This document shows, piece by piece, positions 42,621 to 54,821 of a stretch of DNA of 64,000 bases. The stretch covers positions 1,860,001 to 1,924,000 of the forward strand of contig CAWJMF010000002.1 of the NCBI GenBank assembly GCA_963843945.1, given 5' to 3'. The stretch is from CAWJMF01 sp963843945. Lineage in GTDB: Bacteria > Vulcanimicrobiota > Vulcanimicrobiia > Vulcanimicrobiales > Vulcanimicrobiaceae. Position 1 is the stretch's first letter. Each line of letters starts with the position of its first letter. The notes beneath the pieces are model-generated. The model was given only the letters and a program-made list of their open reading frames with translations, did not search any database and was not told where the DNA came from. The translations under genes and the position numbers were made by a program.

Positions 42621-44234
42621 TTAGAGCACCGCCAGGCGCATGTCCGCCAGCAAGCTCGCGACGTGCGCGTTGAAGCGGGCGGCGGCGGCACCGTCGATGA
42701 CCCGGTGATCGTAAGAGAGCGACAGCGGCAGCAGCAGGCGCGGCTCGAACTTTCGGCCGTTCCAGACCGGGCGCATCGCCGCACGGCTCGCTCCCATGAT
42801 GGCGACTTCCGGCGCGTTGATGATCGGCGAGAACGACGTTCCGCCGATGCCGCCGAGGCTGGAAATCGTGAACGTGCCGCCGGACATGTCGGATGCGCCG
42901 AGTTTTCCATCGCGCGCCTTCGCAGCGAGCGCGCGGGTCTCGGCCGCGATCGCGAGCACGCCCTTGAGATCGGCACCCTTAATTACCGGCACGACGAGAC
43001 CGCCCGGCGTGTCGGCGGCGAATCCGATGTTGTAGTACTTCTTGAGGATCAAATGGTCGCCATCGAGCGACGAATTGAAGTCGGGAAACTGTACGAGCGC
43101 CGCGACGCAGGCCTTGACGAGGAAGGCGAGGATCGTCACCTTCGCTTCGGGTTTTTCCGCATTCAGCTTTTGACGGAGCGCTTCCAGCTCGGTAATGTCC
43201 GCTTCGTCGTTGTTGGTGACGTGCGGGATCGTGATCCAGTTCCGCTGCAGATTCGGTCCCGAGAGCTTTTGGATCCGCGTGAGCGGCTTGTTTTCGATCG
43301 GACCGAATTGCGCGAAATCGAGCTTCGGCCAAGGCGGCAAAGCGAACGGCATCGAGCCGCCGGCCGGCGGTGCGGCGAGCGCAGCTTTTACGAAACTCTG
43401 CACGTCTTCGCGGGTGATGCGCCCGCTCGGTCCCGAACCGCGCACCGAGCCAAGCGCGACGCCGAGTTCGCGCGCGAAGCGCCGGATCGACGGGCTCGCG
43501 TGCACGGGTCCGCTGGCGGCCGGCGGCGATGCGCTCGATGGCGGTGGCGCTACGGCCCGGGCCGAGGGAGTTGCAGCCGGAACCAACCGCGCCGCGGGAG
43601 CCGACGGCGCCGCAGCCGGCACCGCCGGAGCAGCCGGCGCCCCGTTCACGGCAATGGTGGCAATGAGCGCGCCTTGCGAGACTTTGTCGCCGGCTTTCAG
43701 CGCGACCGAAGCGATACGGCCGGCTTCCGTCGAGGGAATCTCCATCGAGGCTTTTTCCGATTCGAGAACGACCAGCGGCGCCTCGCGCTCGACGGCGTCT
43801 CCCGGCTTGACGACGACGTCGATCACCGGCACGTCTTTGAAGTCGCCGATGTCGGGAACGCGCAGCTCGACGAGACGTTCGCCCGCAGGCTGCGCCGCCG
43901 GCGCGACCGCGCTCGGAGCAGGCGCGGGTGCGGCCGGAGCGGGCGCAGCGCTCGCCGGCGCAGGACTCGCCGCCGGATCCGGCGCCGCCTCCGCGTCGCC
44001 GCTGAGCGTGAGGACGGCGCTGCCTTCGGAGACTTTGTCGCCAACTTTGATGGCGACGGCTTCGACGACGCCGTTGGCAGGCGAGGGCACGTCCATTGCC
44101 GCTTTGTCGGACTCGAGCGTGACGAGCGGATCGTCGACCTTGACCGTATCGCCGGGCTTGACCAGCACGTCGATGACGGCGATGTCCTGGAAGTCACCGA
44201 TGTTCGGAATGCGGACTTCGATCGCGGAGCTCAC
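42621..44234 (-). CDS. aceF: Pyruvate dehydrogenase E2 (dihydrolipoamide acetyltransferase)
   Basis: E2 passes the acetyl group from E1 to CoA through lipoyl-lysine arms. There are two lipoyl domains, with lipoylated lysines in TLESDKAAMDVPSP (Lys44) and VLESEKASMEIPST, joined by Ala/Pro-rich linkers. A peripheral-subunit-binding domain follows (HASPSIRRFARELGVALGSV, then SGRITREDV), then the catalytic domain with SLGGIGGTSFSPIINAPEVA and the active-site SYDHRVIDGAAAARF. The length is 537 residues. The GTG start at 44234 is seven bases after the aceE stop. No E3 (lipoamide dehydrogenase) is in the window. Confidence 0.95.
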   Translation of the reverse strand: MSSAIEVRIPNIGDFQDIAVIDVLVKPGDTVKVDDPLVTLESDKAAMDVPSPANGVVEAVAIKVGDKVSEGSAVLTLSGDAEAAPDPAASPAPASAAPAPAAPAPAPSAVAPAAQPAGERLVELRVPDIGDFKDVPVIDVVVKPGDAVEREAPLVVLESEKASMEIPSTEAGRIASVALKAGDKVSQGALIATIAVNGAPAAPAVPAAAPSAPAARLVPAATPSARAVAPPPSSASPPAASGPVHASPSIRRFARELGVALGSVRGSGPSGRITREDVQSFVKAALAAPPAGGSMPFALPPWPKLDFAQFGPIENKPLTRIQKLSGPNLQRNWITIPHVTNNDEADITELEALRQKLNAEKPEAKVTILAFLVKACVAALVQFPDFNSSLDGDHLILKKYYNIGFAADTPGGLVVPVIKGADLKGVLAIAAETRALAAKARDGKLGASDMSGGTFTISSLGGIGGTSFSPIINAPEVAIMGASRAAMRPVWNGRKFEPRLLLPLSLSYDHRVIDGAAAARFNAHVASLLADMRLAVL

Positions 44235-44240
44235 GACGCG

Positions 44241-46910
44241 TTAGACCGTCACGGGGTTCGGTTTTTCCGGATCGATCGCGTACTTCGCGAGCGCCTCCGA
44301 AACGCGCGAAGCCGGTACGAGGCCGTCATCGGCCAGCGCTTTGAGCGCCGCGAGCGCGACGTAGTGCCGGTCGACTTCAAAAAAGGTGCGCAGCTTGCGG
44401 CGGTAGTCGCTGCGCCCGTACCCGTCCGTACCGAGCACGCGGTAGCGCCGCTCGACGTAGGGGCGAATCTGGTCGGCGAAGGCCTTCATATAATCGGTCG
44501 ACGCGATGACCGGCCCCGCGGGGCGTTCGGCGAGGCTTGTCTCGACGAACGAGCGGCGCGGCGGCGCTTCGGGATGCAGCATGTTGTAACGCGCCGCCGC
44601 GAGGCCGTCGCGCCGCAGCTCGTTGAAGCTCGTGACGCTCCAAACGTCGGACTGCACGTCGAAGTCGGAAGCGAGCAGGTCGGCGCCGGCGAGCACTTCG
44701 CGCAGGATCGCGCCCGAACCGAGCAGCTGCACGCGCGGCTTGCTGCCCGGTGCGCCGCCGTCGCGCAGCAAGTACATGCCGCGGACGATTCCGTCGCGTA
44801 CGCCCTCGGGCATGGCCGGATGTTCGTAGTTCTCGTTGAGGACGGTGATGTAGTAGTACACGTCCTCTTGCTCGGCGATCATGCGGCGCAAGCCGTCTTG
44901 CACGATGACGGCGACCTCGTAGGCGTAGGTCGGGTCGTACGAAACGCAGTTCGGCACGAACGAAGCGTGCAATTGGCTCTGACCGTCCTCGTGCTGCAGG
45001 CCCTCGCCGTTGAGCGTAGTGCGCCCGGAGGTGCCCCCGATGAGAAAGCCGCGGCTGCGCATATCGCCGGCAGCCCACGCCAGATCGCCGATGCGCTGGA
45101 AGCCGAACATCGAGTAGAAGATGTAGAACGGGATCATCGGTTCGTTGCTGGTCGAGTACGACGTTGCCGCCGCGATCCACGAGCAGAGCGCGCCTGCTTC
45201 GTTGATGCCTTCCTGGAGCAGCTGGCCGTTCTTCGCTTCGCGGTAGTACATCAGCTGCGCCGCGTCTTGCGGTTTGTAGAGCTGACCGAGGGGCGAGTAG
45301 ATGGCGATCTGGCGGAACAGTCCCTCCATGCCGAACGTCCGCGTCTCGTCGGCGACGATCGGAACGACACGCGTCCCGAGGGTCTTGTCGCGCAGCAGCG
45401 TGCCGAGGACGCGCACGAAGGCCATCGTGGTCGAGATCTCGCGCCCGCTTCCGGTCGCCTTGAGCTGAGCCTCGAACGCTTCCAGCGGCGGAACGGCTAG
45501 CGAGAGCGACGAGCGCCGGCGCCGTTGCGGAACCTCCCCCAGAACCTTTTGGCGCTCGTGCAAGTAGGCCAGCTCCGGACTGTCCTCCGAAGGCCGATAG
45601 AACGGGACTTTGCCGATGTCGGCGTCCGACACCGGGATCGAGAAGCGGTCCCGAAATTGCCGCATCGCGGCGAGATCGAGGTGCTTTTGCTGGTGCGCGA
45701 TGTTTTGGGCCTCGCCGGACGAGCCCATTCCGTAGCCTTTGATCGTCTTCGCGAGCACGACGGTCGGCTGTCCGGCGTGATCGACCGCGGCCTTGAAAGC
45801 GGCATACACTTTGCGCGGATCGTGACCGCCGCGCTGCAGTGCCCAAATCCGTTCGTCGGTCCAGTTCGCAACGAGGGCCGCCGTCTCGGGGTAGCGTCCG
45901 AAGAAGTGCTCGCGCACGTACGCTCCGTCGTTCGCCTTGAACGTTTGGTAGTCACCGTCGACGCACTCGTTCATCAGTTGAACTAAACGCCCCGACGTAT
46001 CGGCGGCGAGCAACGGATCCCAATTGCTGCCCCAGATCACCTTGATCACGTTCCAGCCCGAGCCGCGAAACTCGCGTTCGAGTTCCTGAATGATCTTGCC
46101 GTTGCCGCGCACGGGCCCGTCGAGCCGCTGCAAGTTGCAGTTCACCACGAAGATCAGGTTGTCGAGACCTTCGCGTGCCGCGACGGAAATCGCGCCGAGC
46201 GATTCGGGTTCGTCGACTTCGCCGTCGCCGATGAAACACCAAACCTTGCGGCCGGTCGTATCGGCGATCCCGCGATCGTGCAGATATTTGAGAAAACGTG
46301 CCTGGTAGATCGCTTGGATCGGGCCTAGACCCATCGAGACCGTCGCGAACTGCCAGAAGTCCGGCATCAGCCACGAGTGCGGATACGACGACAGGCCCTT
46401 CCCGTCAACCTCCTGGCGGAAATTCGCGAGTTGCTCTTCGCTGATGCGACCCTCAAGGAACGCGCGCGCGTAGACGCCCGGCGCCGAGTGACCTTGGAAG
46501 AAGACGAGGTCGCCGCCGAACGTGTCGCTCGGGGCGCGGAAAAAATAGTTGAATCCGACGTCGTACAGCGTCGCCGAGGAGGCAAAGCTAGCAACGTGAC
46601 CGCCCAATTCCGACGACGTCTCGTTGGCCTTCACGACCATCGCCATCGCATTCCAGCGGATGTAATGCCGGATGCGCGTTTCCAGCTCTTCGTTGCCGGG
46701 CATCTGCGGCTGTTGCGAAGGCGGAATCGTGTTGACGTACGGCGTCTGAACGCCGAGCTCGACGTGGGCCCCTCCGGTTTGCGCGCGCTCGACGATCCGT
46801 TCGACGAGCTCCTGCGCGCGGCGTGGGCCTTCGTGCACGAGCACGCCGTCGAGCGCCTCAAGCCAATCTTGCGTTTCTTGCGGATCGGGATCGACCATGC
46901 GCGTCGTCAT
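44241..46910 (-). CDS. aceE: Pyruvate dehydrogenase E1 (homodimeric AceE type)
   Basis: AceE decarboxylates pyruvate using thiamine diphosphate and loads acetyl onto E2. The 889-residue length matches the homodimeric type (E. coli 887). Visible blocks are YIRWNAMAMVVKANE, GGHVASFASSATLYDVGFN, the ThDP motif FIGDGEVDEPESLGAISVAA with NCNLQRLDGPVRGN, the GYGMGSSGEAQNIAHQQK loop and DETRTFGMEGLFRQIAIYSP. ATG 46910 is preferred over the GTG-range alternatives upstream. It is first in the aceE-aceF operon. It is divergent from a small secreted protein gene, so both promoters lie in the 105 bases between. Confidence 0.95.
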   Translation of the reverse strand: MTTRMVDPDPQETQDWLEALDGVLVHEGPRRAQELVERIVERAQTGGAHVELGVQTPYVNTIPPSQQPQMPGNEELETRIRHYIRWNAMAMVVKANETSSELGGHVASFASSATLYDVGFNYFFRAPSDTFGGDLVFFQGHSAPGVYARAFLEGRISEEQLANFRQEVDGKGLSSYPHSWLMPDFWQFATVSMGLGPIQAIYQARFLKYLHDRGIADTTGRKVWCFIGDGEVDEPESLGAISVAAREGLDNLIFVVNCNLQRLDGPVRGNGKIIQELEREFRGSGWNVIKVIWGSNWDPLLAADTSGRLVQLMNECVDGDYQTFKANDGAYVREHFFGRYPETAALVANWTDERIWALQRGGHDPRKVYAAFKAAVDHAGQPTVVLAKTIKGYGMGSSGEAQNIAHQQKHLDLAAMRQFRDRFSIPVSDADIGKVPFYRPSEDSPELAYLHERQKVLGEVPQRRRRSSLSLAVPPLEAFEAQLKATGSGREISTTMAFVRVLGTLLRDKTLGTRVVPIVADETRTFGMEGLFRQIAIYSPLGQLYKPQDAAQLMYYREAKNGQLLQEGINEAGALCSWIAAATSYSTSNEPMIPFYIFYSMFGFQRIGDLAWAAGDMRSRGFLIGGTSGRTTLNGEGLQHEDGQSQLHASFVPNCVSYDPTYAYEVAVIVQDGLRRMIAEQEDVYYYITVLNENYEHPAMPEGVRDGIVRGMYLLRDGGAPGSKPRVQLLGSGAILREVLAGADLLASDFDVQSDVWSVTSFNELRRDGLAAARYNMLHPEAPPRRSFVETSLAERPAGPVIASTDYMKAFADQIRPYVERRYRVLGTDGYGRSDYRRKLRTFFEVDRHYVALAALKALADDGLVPASRVSEALAKYAIDPEKPNPVTV

Positions 46911-47014
46911 GCTCTCCACTTCATCCGTCCCCGCCGGGTTCCCCACGCCCGGATGGGTCCACTCCGTTCGTTGGAGCGGTCCAAAAGGCGCGCGCGTGGA
47001 ATGCTCGCCGGCGT

Positions 47015-47359
47015 ATGAGAGCCAGCTTCGCTCGGCCGTTCGCCGTCGCCGCGCTGTTGTTCGCCGCGAGCCCCGCGTCGGCCGACAAGAACTTGACCTG
47101 GGTCGGAACGGTGACCGCGGCGACTGCCAAGCAAGTCAACGTCTTGGCGAATCGGCAGGATCAAATCTTCATCATCGGCAGCGACTTCCGAGGCGTCTAC
47201 GCCGGCGGCAAGCAGCACACGACGAAATATCTCAAGAAAGGTATGTACGTACGCGTCGCTTACCGCCAGGCAACGGTCTTCGGGACCAACTACGCGACCC
47301 AGATCGACGTGTTCCCCTCGCAGATCAGCATCCCGATCCAAACGCCCGCCCATCCCTAG
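47015..47359 (+). CDS. Small secreted protein, paralogue of the 21.3-kb gene
   Basis: This 114-residue protein has a signal peptide (FARPFAVAALLFAASPASAD). The mature part resembles the secreted protein at 21342-21728: LTWVGTVTAATAKQVNVLAN followed by KYLKKGMYVRVAYRQATVFG and TQIDVFPSQI. It is a predicted small beta-barrel with no catalytic residues seen. ATG 47015 is the first start that gives a proper signal sequence; the frame is open further upstream through the divergent aceE 5' end. Function unknown. Confidence 0.68.
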   Translation: MRASFARPFAVAALLFAASPASADKNLTWVGTVTAATAKQVNVLANRQDQIFIIGSDFRGVYAGGKQHTTKYLKKGMYVRVAYRQATVFGTNYATQIDVFPSQISIPIQTPAHP

Positions 47360-47369
47360 CAGGAGCTTT

Positions 47370-47390
47370 ACTTTGCCTCACAAAGTGAGG
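47370..47390 (+). promoter_or_regulatory. Two mutually exclusive hairpins over a ribosome-binding site
   Basis: ACTTTG (47370-47375) pairs with CAAAGT (47381-47386), leaving GAGG free. Alternatively CCTCAC (47376-47381) pairs with GTGAGG (47385-47390), which hides the GAGG Shine-Dalgarno of the gene starting at ATG 47395. The two cannot form together. The dyad could equally be a DNA operator for the winged-helix regulator encoded two genes on. Which of these holds is untested. Confidence 0.4.
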
Positions 47391-47394
47391 TGAA

Positions 47395-48006
47395 ATGGAA
47401 GTGCGGCAGGCTATCGCCGACCTCGCCGAGGTCCGCGACCGCCTTGCGAAGATTCAGCGGTTCGACGGCTATTCGGGCTGGGCGGCGATCGCGAGCGGAT
47501 TCGCGGCGCTCGCGGCCGGCGGCTTGCAGTTTGCGCTCGTCCCGCAGCCGGCGGGCGACGGGCGCAACGCGTACCTCGCGATCTGGCTCGGTTGCCTGAG
47601 TATCGCCCTCGCCATCAACTACGGCGCCATTCTCGTCTGGCGCGCCCGCAACAGCGGGGCGCAAGCGCGCGTGCAAATTCGCACGGTCGGCATGACGATT
47701 CTTCCGGCGATCGTGGCGGGCGGCGTCATCACGCTGGCGCTCGTGTCGCACGGCGTGTACGATCTGCTGCCCGGCGTGTGGTGCATCACCTACGGCTTGG
47801 GAATCTTTGCGTCGCGCGCGATGGTCCCGCGCGACGTGGCGTACGTCGCCGCCGCTTTCGGCGCGTTCGGCACGCTGCTCTTGCTCGTACCCGGGATCGG
47901 CCCGCTCGATTGGTGGGTCATGCCGGCCGCTTTCGGACTCGGTCAAATCGCGATCGGCGCCGCAGTTCGCGCCGAGGGACGCCGCGCAAGGATGACGACG
48001 CGATGA
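47395..48006 (+). CDS. Integral membrane protein of unknown function
   Basis: This 203-residue protein has a soluble helical start (MEVRQAIADLAEVRDRLAKI, then QRFDGYSGWAAIASGFAALA) and six hydrophobic helices, including AYLAIWLGCLSIALAINYGA and VPRDVAYVAAAFGAFGTLLL. It is always likely to be made with the winged-helix regulator downstream, whose ATG overlaps its stop (ATGA). This pairing of a small membrane protein and a MarR/PadR-like regulator is common in bacteria, often as a membrane-linked regulatory unit. ATG 47395 has GAGG four bases upstream. No family name recognised. Confidence 0.7.
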   Translation: MEVRQAIADLAEVRDRLAKIQRFDGYSGWAAIASGFAALAAGGLQFALVPQPAGDGRNAYLAIWLGCLSIALAINYGAILVWRARNSGAQARVQIRTVGMTILPAIVAGGVITLALVSHGVYDLLPGVWCITYGLGIFASRAMVPRDVAYVAAAFGAFGTLLLLVPGIGPLDWWVMPAAFGLGQIAIGAAVRAEGRRARMTTR

Positions 48007-48368
48007 AACAAGCCGCTCCCTTCGCTTACGAAGGCCTCGAGCGAATCTTTCACGAGCGCGGACGGCTCGCCGTCTGCACCTGCCTGATCGCAAACGAAAG
48101 CGGCCTCACCTTCAAACAACTCCAGGACGCATGTGCCTTGACGGACGGTAATCTGAACCGCCACTTACATGCGCTCGCCGCGACGGGAATCGTCACGCTG
48201 GCGCGCGTCCGCGGGCCGGGGCGGCCGACGACGACCGTGCGCATCACCGATTCCGGCAAGGCGCGCTTTCTTGCCTACATCGACGAACTCGAAGGCGTGA
48301 TCCGCGCCGTTCACGCCGGTGACGCCGAGCGCGACGCGGCGCTCAACATGCGGTTGGCGACGTCGTGA
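48003..48368 (+). CDS. Winged-helix transcriptional regulator
   Basis: This 121-residue DNA-binding protein has FERIFHERGRLAVCTCLIA-like helices (GLERIFHERGRLAVCTCLIA), then TFKQLQDACALTDGNLNRHL as the recognition helix region and a wing, VTLARVRGPGRPTTTVRITD. This is the pattern of PF13601-type (HTH_34) regulators. It probably controls its own operon. The ATG at 48003 overlaps the membrane gene's stop. Its stop overlaps the GTG of uppS (GTGA), giving a three-gene coupled chain. Confidence 0.83.
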   Translation: MKQAAPFAYEGLERIFHERGRLAVCTCLIANESGLTFKQLQDACALTDGNLNRHLHALAATGIVTLARVRGPGRPTTTVRITDSGKARFLAYIDELEGVIRAVHAGDAERDAALNMRLATS

Positions 48369-49096
48369 TCGAGCGCGCACACGCCCCGGCACTGCGGTCC
48401 GGTTCCGGCGCACGGCACGTCGCAATCATCATGGACGGCAACCGCCGCTGGGCGCAGAGCCGTCAGCTCTCGCCCCTCGAGGGACATCGCGCCGGAGCCG
48501 ACGCGCTCGCGGCGACCGCGCGGGCCGCGGCCCGTGCCGGAATCGAATTCCTCACGGTCTTCGCGTTCTCGGAAGAGAATTGGCGGCGCGATCCCGGCGA
48601 GGTCGCAGCCTTGATGGATCTGCTGCGCGTCTTCTCGGAGCGCGAAGCACGCTCGCTCGGCGCCGAAGACGTGCGCTTCCGCCCGATCGGCCGCATCGCC
48701 GACTTACCCGACGCGCCGCGCCGCGCGCTGCAAACGCTCGAGGCGGCGACGTCCGGTAACGCGGGCCTCACGCTCAACTTGGCCGTCAACTACGGCGCGC
48801 GCACCGAACTCTGCGATGCGGTCCGCGCGCTGGCTCGCGACGTTGCGGCGGGGAGGTTGAGCGTCGCCTCGGTCGACGGCGACGTGTTGGCCGGCTATCT
48901 TTACACGGCAGGGCTGCCCGATCCGGACCTGCTGATCCGCACCGGCGGCGAATTGCGCGTTTCGAACTTCTTGCTCTATCAGATCGCCTACACCGAGCTC
49001 TGGTCGACGCCCGTCTACTGGCCGGATTTCAACGAAAGCCTCCTGCACGAGGCGCTCCGGGCCTTCGCTTCGCGCCAGCGCCGCTTCGGCACGTAA
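48365..49096 (+). CDS. uppS: Isoprenyl transferase (undecaprenyl diphosphate synthase)
   Basis: UppS makes the C55 lipid carrier for cell-wall synthesis from isopentenyl and farnesyl diphosphates. The catalytic Asp is in VAIIMDGNRRWAQ (Asp24), followed by EGHRAGADALA, LTVFAFSEENWRR, LNLAVNYGARTELCDA, DLLIRTGGELRVSNFLLYQI and ELWSTPVYWPDF, all conserved. 243 residues, normal length. GTG 48365 overlaps the regulator's stop. The usual neighbours (frr, cdsA, dxr) are absent. Confidence 0.93.
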   Translation: MIERAHAPALRSGSGARHVAIIMDGNRRWAQSRQLSPLEGHRAGADALAATARAAARAGIEFLTVFAFSEENWRRDPGEVAALMDLLRVFSEREARSLGAEDVRFRPIGRIADLPDAPRRALQTLEAATSGNAGLTLNLAVNYGARTELCDAVRALARDVAAGRLSVASVDGDVLAGYLYTAGLPDPDLLIRTGGELRVSNFLLYQIAYTELWSTPVYWPDFNESLLHEALRAFASRQRRFGT

Positions 49097-49123
49097 CCTT
49101 TATCGCACCGGACGCGTGCTATA

Positions 49124-50962
49124 ATGAAGCACGTGAGTACGCGTTCCGACATACGTAACATCGCCATCATCGCCCACGTCGACCACGGGAAGACGACGCT
49201 GGTCGACGCCATGCTCAAGCAGAGCGGCGTCTTCCGCGAGGGGCAAGCCGTCGAGCACGCGCGTGATGGACTCGAACCCGCTCGAACGCGAGCGCGGCAT
49301 CACGATCCTCGCGAAGAACACCGCCATCCGCCACGGCGCGTACAAATTCAACATCGTCGACACGCCCGGACACGCCGATTTCGGCGGCGAGGTCGAGCGC
49401 GTGCTTGCAGATGGTGCAGGGCGTGCTTTTGCTGGTCGACGCCGCCGAAGGCGTCATGCCGCAAACGCGCTTCGTGCTGCGCAAGGCGCTCGAACTCGAT
49501 CTGCGCGCGATCGTCGTGATCAACAAGATCGATCGCAAAGACGCGCGCGCCGACGGAAGTCGTGAACGAAGTCTTCGACCTTTTCATCGAACTCGGGCGC
49601 AAGCGACGAGCAAGCCGACTTCGCCGGTCGTTTACACGAACGGCCAGGCCGGCATCGCCAAACGGCACCTCGAAGACGAGAGCGACGACCTCGAGCCGCT
49701 CTTCGAAACGATCGCGGAACGCGTCCCCGAGGCCCCGGCCGAAGAGGGCCCGTTCCAAATGCTCGTCTCGGCGATCGACCACAATCGCTACGTCGGACGC
49801 ATCGGCATCGGCCGCGTCTTTCGCGGCAGTTCGCGCATCAACGCGCCGATCGCTAAAGTCTCGCGCGACGGGACGAGTCGAGACGGGCTTGCGCCTCACC
49901 AAGCTCTTGACGTTCGCCGGACTCGAGCGCATCGAAGTCGAGGAAGCCGACGCCGGCGACATCGTCTGCGTTTCGGGCATCGAAGGGCTCAACATCGGCG
50001 ACACGATCGCCGACGCAGCCGCGCCCGAGGGCATCCACGCGGTCTCCGTCGACGAACCGACCGTCTCGATGTCGTTCATGGTCAACACCTCGCCTTTCGT
50101 CGGCCAAGAAGGCAAGTTTCTGACCTCGCGCCAGATTCGCGAACGGCTGATGCGCGAACTCGAATCGAACGTCGCACTGCGCGTCGCCGACACCGACAGC
50201 GCCGACACGTTCGAGGTCCGCGGACGCGGCGAACTGCATCTCTCGATCCTCATCGAGACGATGCGCCGCGAAGGCTACGAGCTAGCGGTTTCGAAGCCGC
50301 AGGTCATCTTAACCGAGCGAGACGGCAAGAAGTACGAGCCGGTCGAGTACGTCGTCATCGACGTTCAAGAAGAGTACGCCGGCGCCGTCATCGAGTCGCT
50401 CGGCAAGCGCAAGGCGATCATGTCGAACATGATCAACGTCGGCGATTCGCGCCGGCTCGAGTACACGATGCCGACCCGTGCGATCTTCGGTTTGCGCGGC
50501 GAATTGCTGACCCTGACGCGCGGCACCGCGGTCATGTCGCACACGTACTACGACCATCAGCCCTGGAGCGGCGAGATTCCCGGCCGCAACGTCGGCGCGC
50601 TCGTCGCGAGCGAAACCGGTACGGTGACCGGCTACGCGCTGATGGGCCTCGAGCAGCGCGGCCGCTTCTTCGTCGGGCCCGGAACGGAAGTCTACGAAGG
50701 CATGGTCGTCGGCCGCGCCAACGACGATCAGCGACGTCGCCATCAACGTCGTCAAAGCCAAGAAGCTCACCAACATGCGCGCCGCCGGAACCGACGAGAA
50801 CGTGCGGCTGGCGCCGCCCGAAGACCTTTCTCTCGAGCGCGCGATCGAGTTCATCGAAGACGACGAACTCGTCGAAGTCACGCCGAAGTCGATTCGCATC
50901 CGCAAACGCCTGCTCAACGAAACCGAACGTTTGCGCGACCGCAAGCGCGAGAAGGTAACGGC

Positions 50963-50966
<4 letters not shown>
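49124..50966 (+). pseudogene. typA: TypA/BipA ribosome-associated GTPase, interrupted by about six frameshifts
   Basis: The complete TypA protein can be traced but only by changing frame. It starts at ATG 49124 with IAIIAHVDHGKTTLVDAML (G1). The frame shifts near 49262, giving MDSNPLERERGITILAKNTA (G2) and NIVDTPGHADFGGEVERVL (G3). It shifts again near 49406, giving MVQGVLLLVDAAEGVM and VINKIDRKD (G4). There are three shifts between 49555 and 49622, one near 49870, and one near 50730 before AKKLTNMRAAGTDE and the stop at 50966. Each break is explained by one extra base (or two missing). The residues between breaks remain highly conserved, so either the damage is recent or the sequence here is unreliable. 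Confidence 0.88.
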
Positions 50967-53599
<2,633 letters not shown>

Positions 53600-53692
53600 A
53601 TTATGCCACCGTACAACAGCGCGGCAGGCCTATTTCGTTGCGCCGGGCGGGTCCCCCGGGCGACCGGCCGAGCGGGCGCGAAATCCCGGGCG

Positions 53693-54805
53693 ATGAGCCT
53701 CGCCGAGCGCCAAGTGCCGAGCCACCCGCCCGCCGTCCGCGAGGGGGCCTTCCACGCCTACTTCGTGTACGACGTGGCGGACACGATCGCGCTGGAACGG
53801 CTGGTGAGCGTCGCCGGGGAAGGGGTCGCCGCAGCGCCGCTCCAGCTTCGGCGCGAGGCCTCGTCCGGCTTCATCGAGTTTCCGCGGCCGCCCATCGTCG
53901 CGCGCCTGCCGGCCGGCTCGAGCGAGATCGCCGTGCGGGCCAAGGTCTACGACTACGGCGTCGTCTCGATCCGGCTCAGCCTCAACTTTTCTGGATCCTG
54001 GGCCGGCTTCGCCGCTTTCACCCGGCGGCTGCGCAACGACCACGAGCTGGAGCAGCTAGCCCGGGCCAGTTTGACCCGCACGCTGAGCGAGATCGCCGAC
54101 GCGCTCGACGAACCGCACCAGGCGCTGGTCGAGGACTACTTCATCTTCGAAGTCGAGTCGTTCGTCGCACCCGTCGTCGCGTCCGAACTGCTCGAGGTCT
54201 ACGCGTCCTCGCTCGCGAGCTTGGTACTGTGCGAAGAGCGCCCGCTCATGGAGCTCGAGCAGCAGGAAGCGCTGAGGGCGCACTTCTCCTACTTCAACGA
54301 CGACCTCGCCGTGGTCCAGTGGGACACGGCTTTCGTCTACGACCGGCGCGAAAGTGCGGCCGCCACGTTTGACATCTTGGAATTCGCGAACACGCAACTG
54401 GTGGAGCTGCGCACCTACGACAAACGCCTCGACGACGAGCTCGATACGATCTACAAGCTCGACCATAGCCGCGGGGCGCGCTTCTTCGGCCGCAAGCAAG
54501 CTCAGGGCTCGGCAGATCGCCTGCGTTATCTGATCGTCGACATCCTCGAACTGACCGATCGGGCCAACAACGCGCTGAAAATCATCGGCGACGCGTACTA
54601 CGCGCGGCTGTACCGCGGCGCCGCGGGACGGCTCGGCTTGCGCGACTGGCAGCAGCAGATCGACTCGAAGCTGCAGAGCATCAACGAGATGTACCGTTTC
54701 TTTACCGATCAAGCCCAAGCCGCACGCAGCGAGTTCCTCGAAGCGGTGGTCATCGCCCTGATCGGGGTCGAAATCGTCGTCGGCGTCCTCTCGCTCCACC
54801 ACTAA
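53693..54805 (+). CDS. RMD1/YagE (DUF155) family membrane-anchored protein
   Basis: This 370-residue protein has the DUF155/RMD1 pattern, with a soluble beta/alpha N-terminal region (FHAYFVYDVADTIALERLVS), YFIFEVESFVAPVVASELLE in the middle, FNDDLAVVQWDTAFVYDRRE, then a coiled region and a single C-terminal membrane helix (FLEAVVIALIGVEIVVGVLS). Mitochondrial relatives (RMND1) support membrane-associated translation; the bacterial role is unknown. ATG 53693 is chosen because the frame upstream is antisense to the clpB start. It is convergent with selB. Confidence 0.75.
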   Translation: MSLAERQVPSHPPAVREGAFHAYFVYDVADTIALERLVSVAGEGVAAAPLQLRREASSGFIEFPRPPIVARLPAGSSEIAVRAKVYDYGVVSIRLSLNFSGSWAGFAAFTRRLRNDHELEQLARASLTRTLSEIADALDEPHQALVEDYFIFEVESFVAPVVASELLEVYASSLASLVLCEERPLMELEQQEALRAHFSYFNDDLAVVQWDTAFVYDRRESAAATFDILEFANTQLVELRTYDKRLDDELDTIYKLDHSRGARFFGRKQAQGSADRLRYLIVDILELTDRANNALKIIGDAYYARLYRGAAGRLGLRDWQQQIDSKLQSINEMYRFFTDQAQAARSEFLEAVVIALIGVEIVVGVLSLHH

Positions 54806-54821
54806 GATTCCGGCCGCGGCG

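Noticed and set aside
42663..45500. Very long open frame on the plus strand (945 codons) opposite aceE-aceF
   Set aside because: It is antisense to two clearly identified genes, has extreme Arg/Asp/Val composition and no recognisable domain. High-GC codon bias keeps the opposite strand open.
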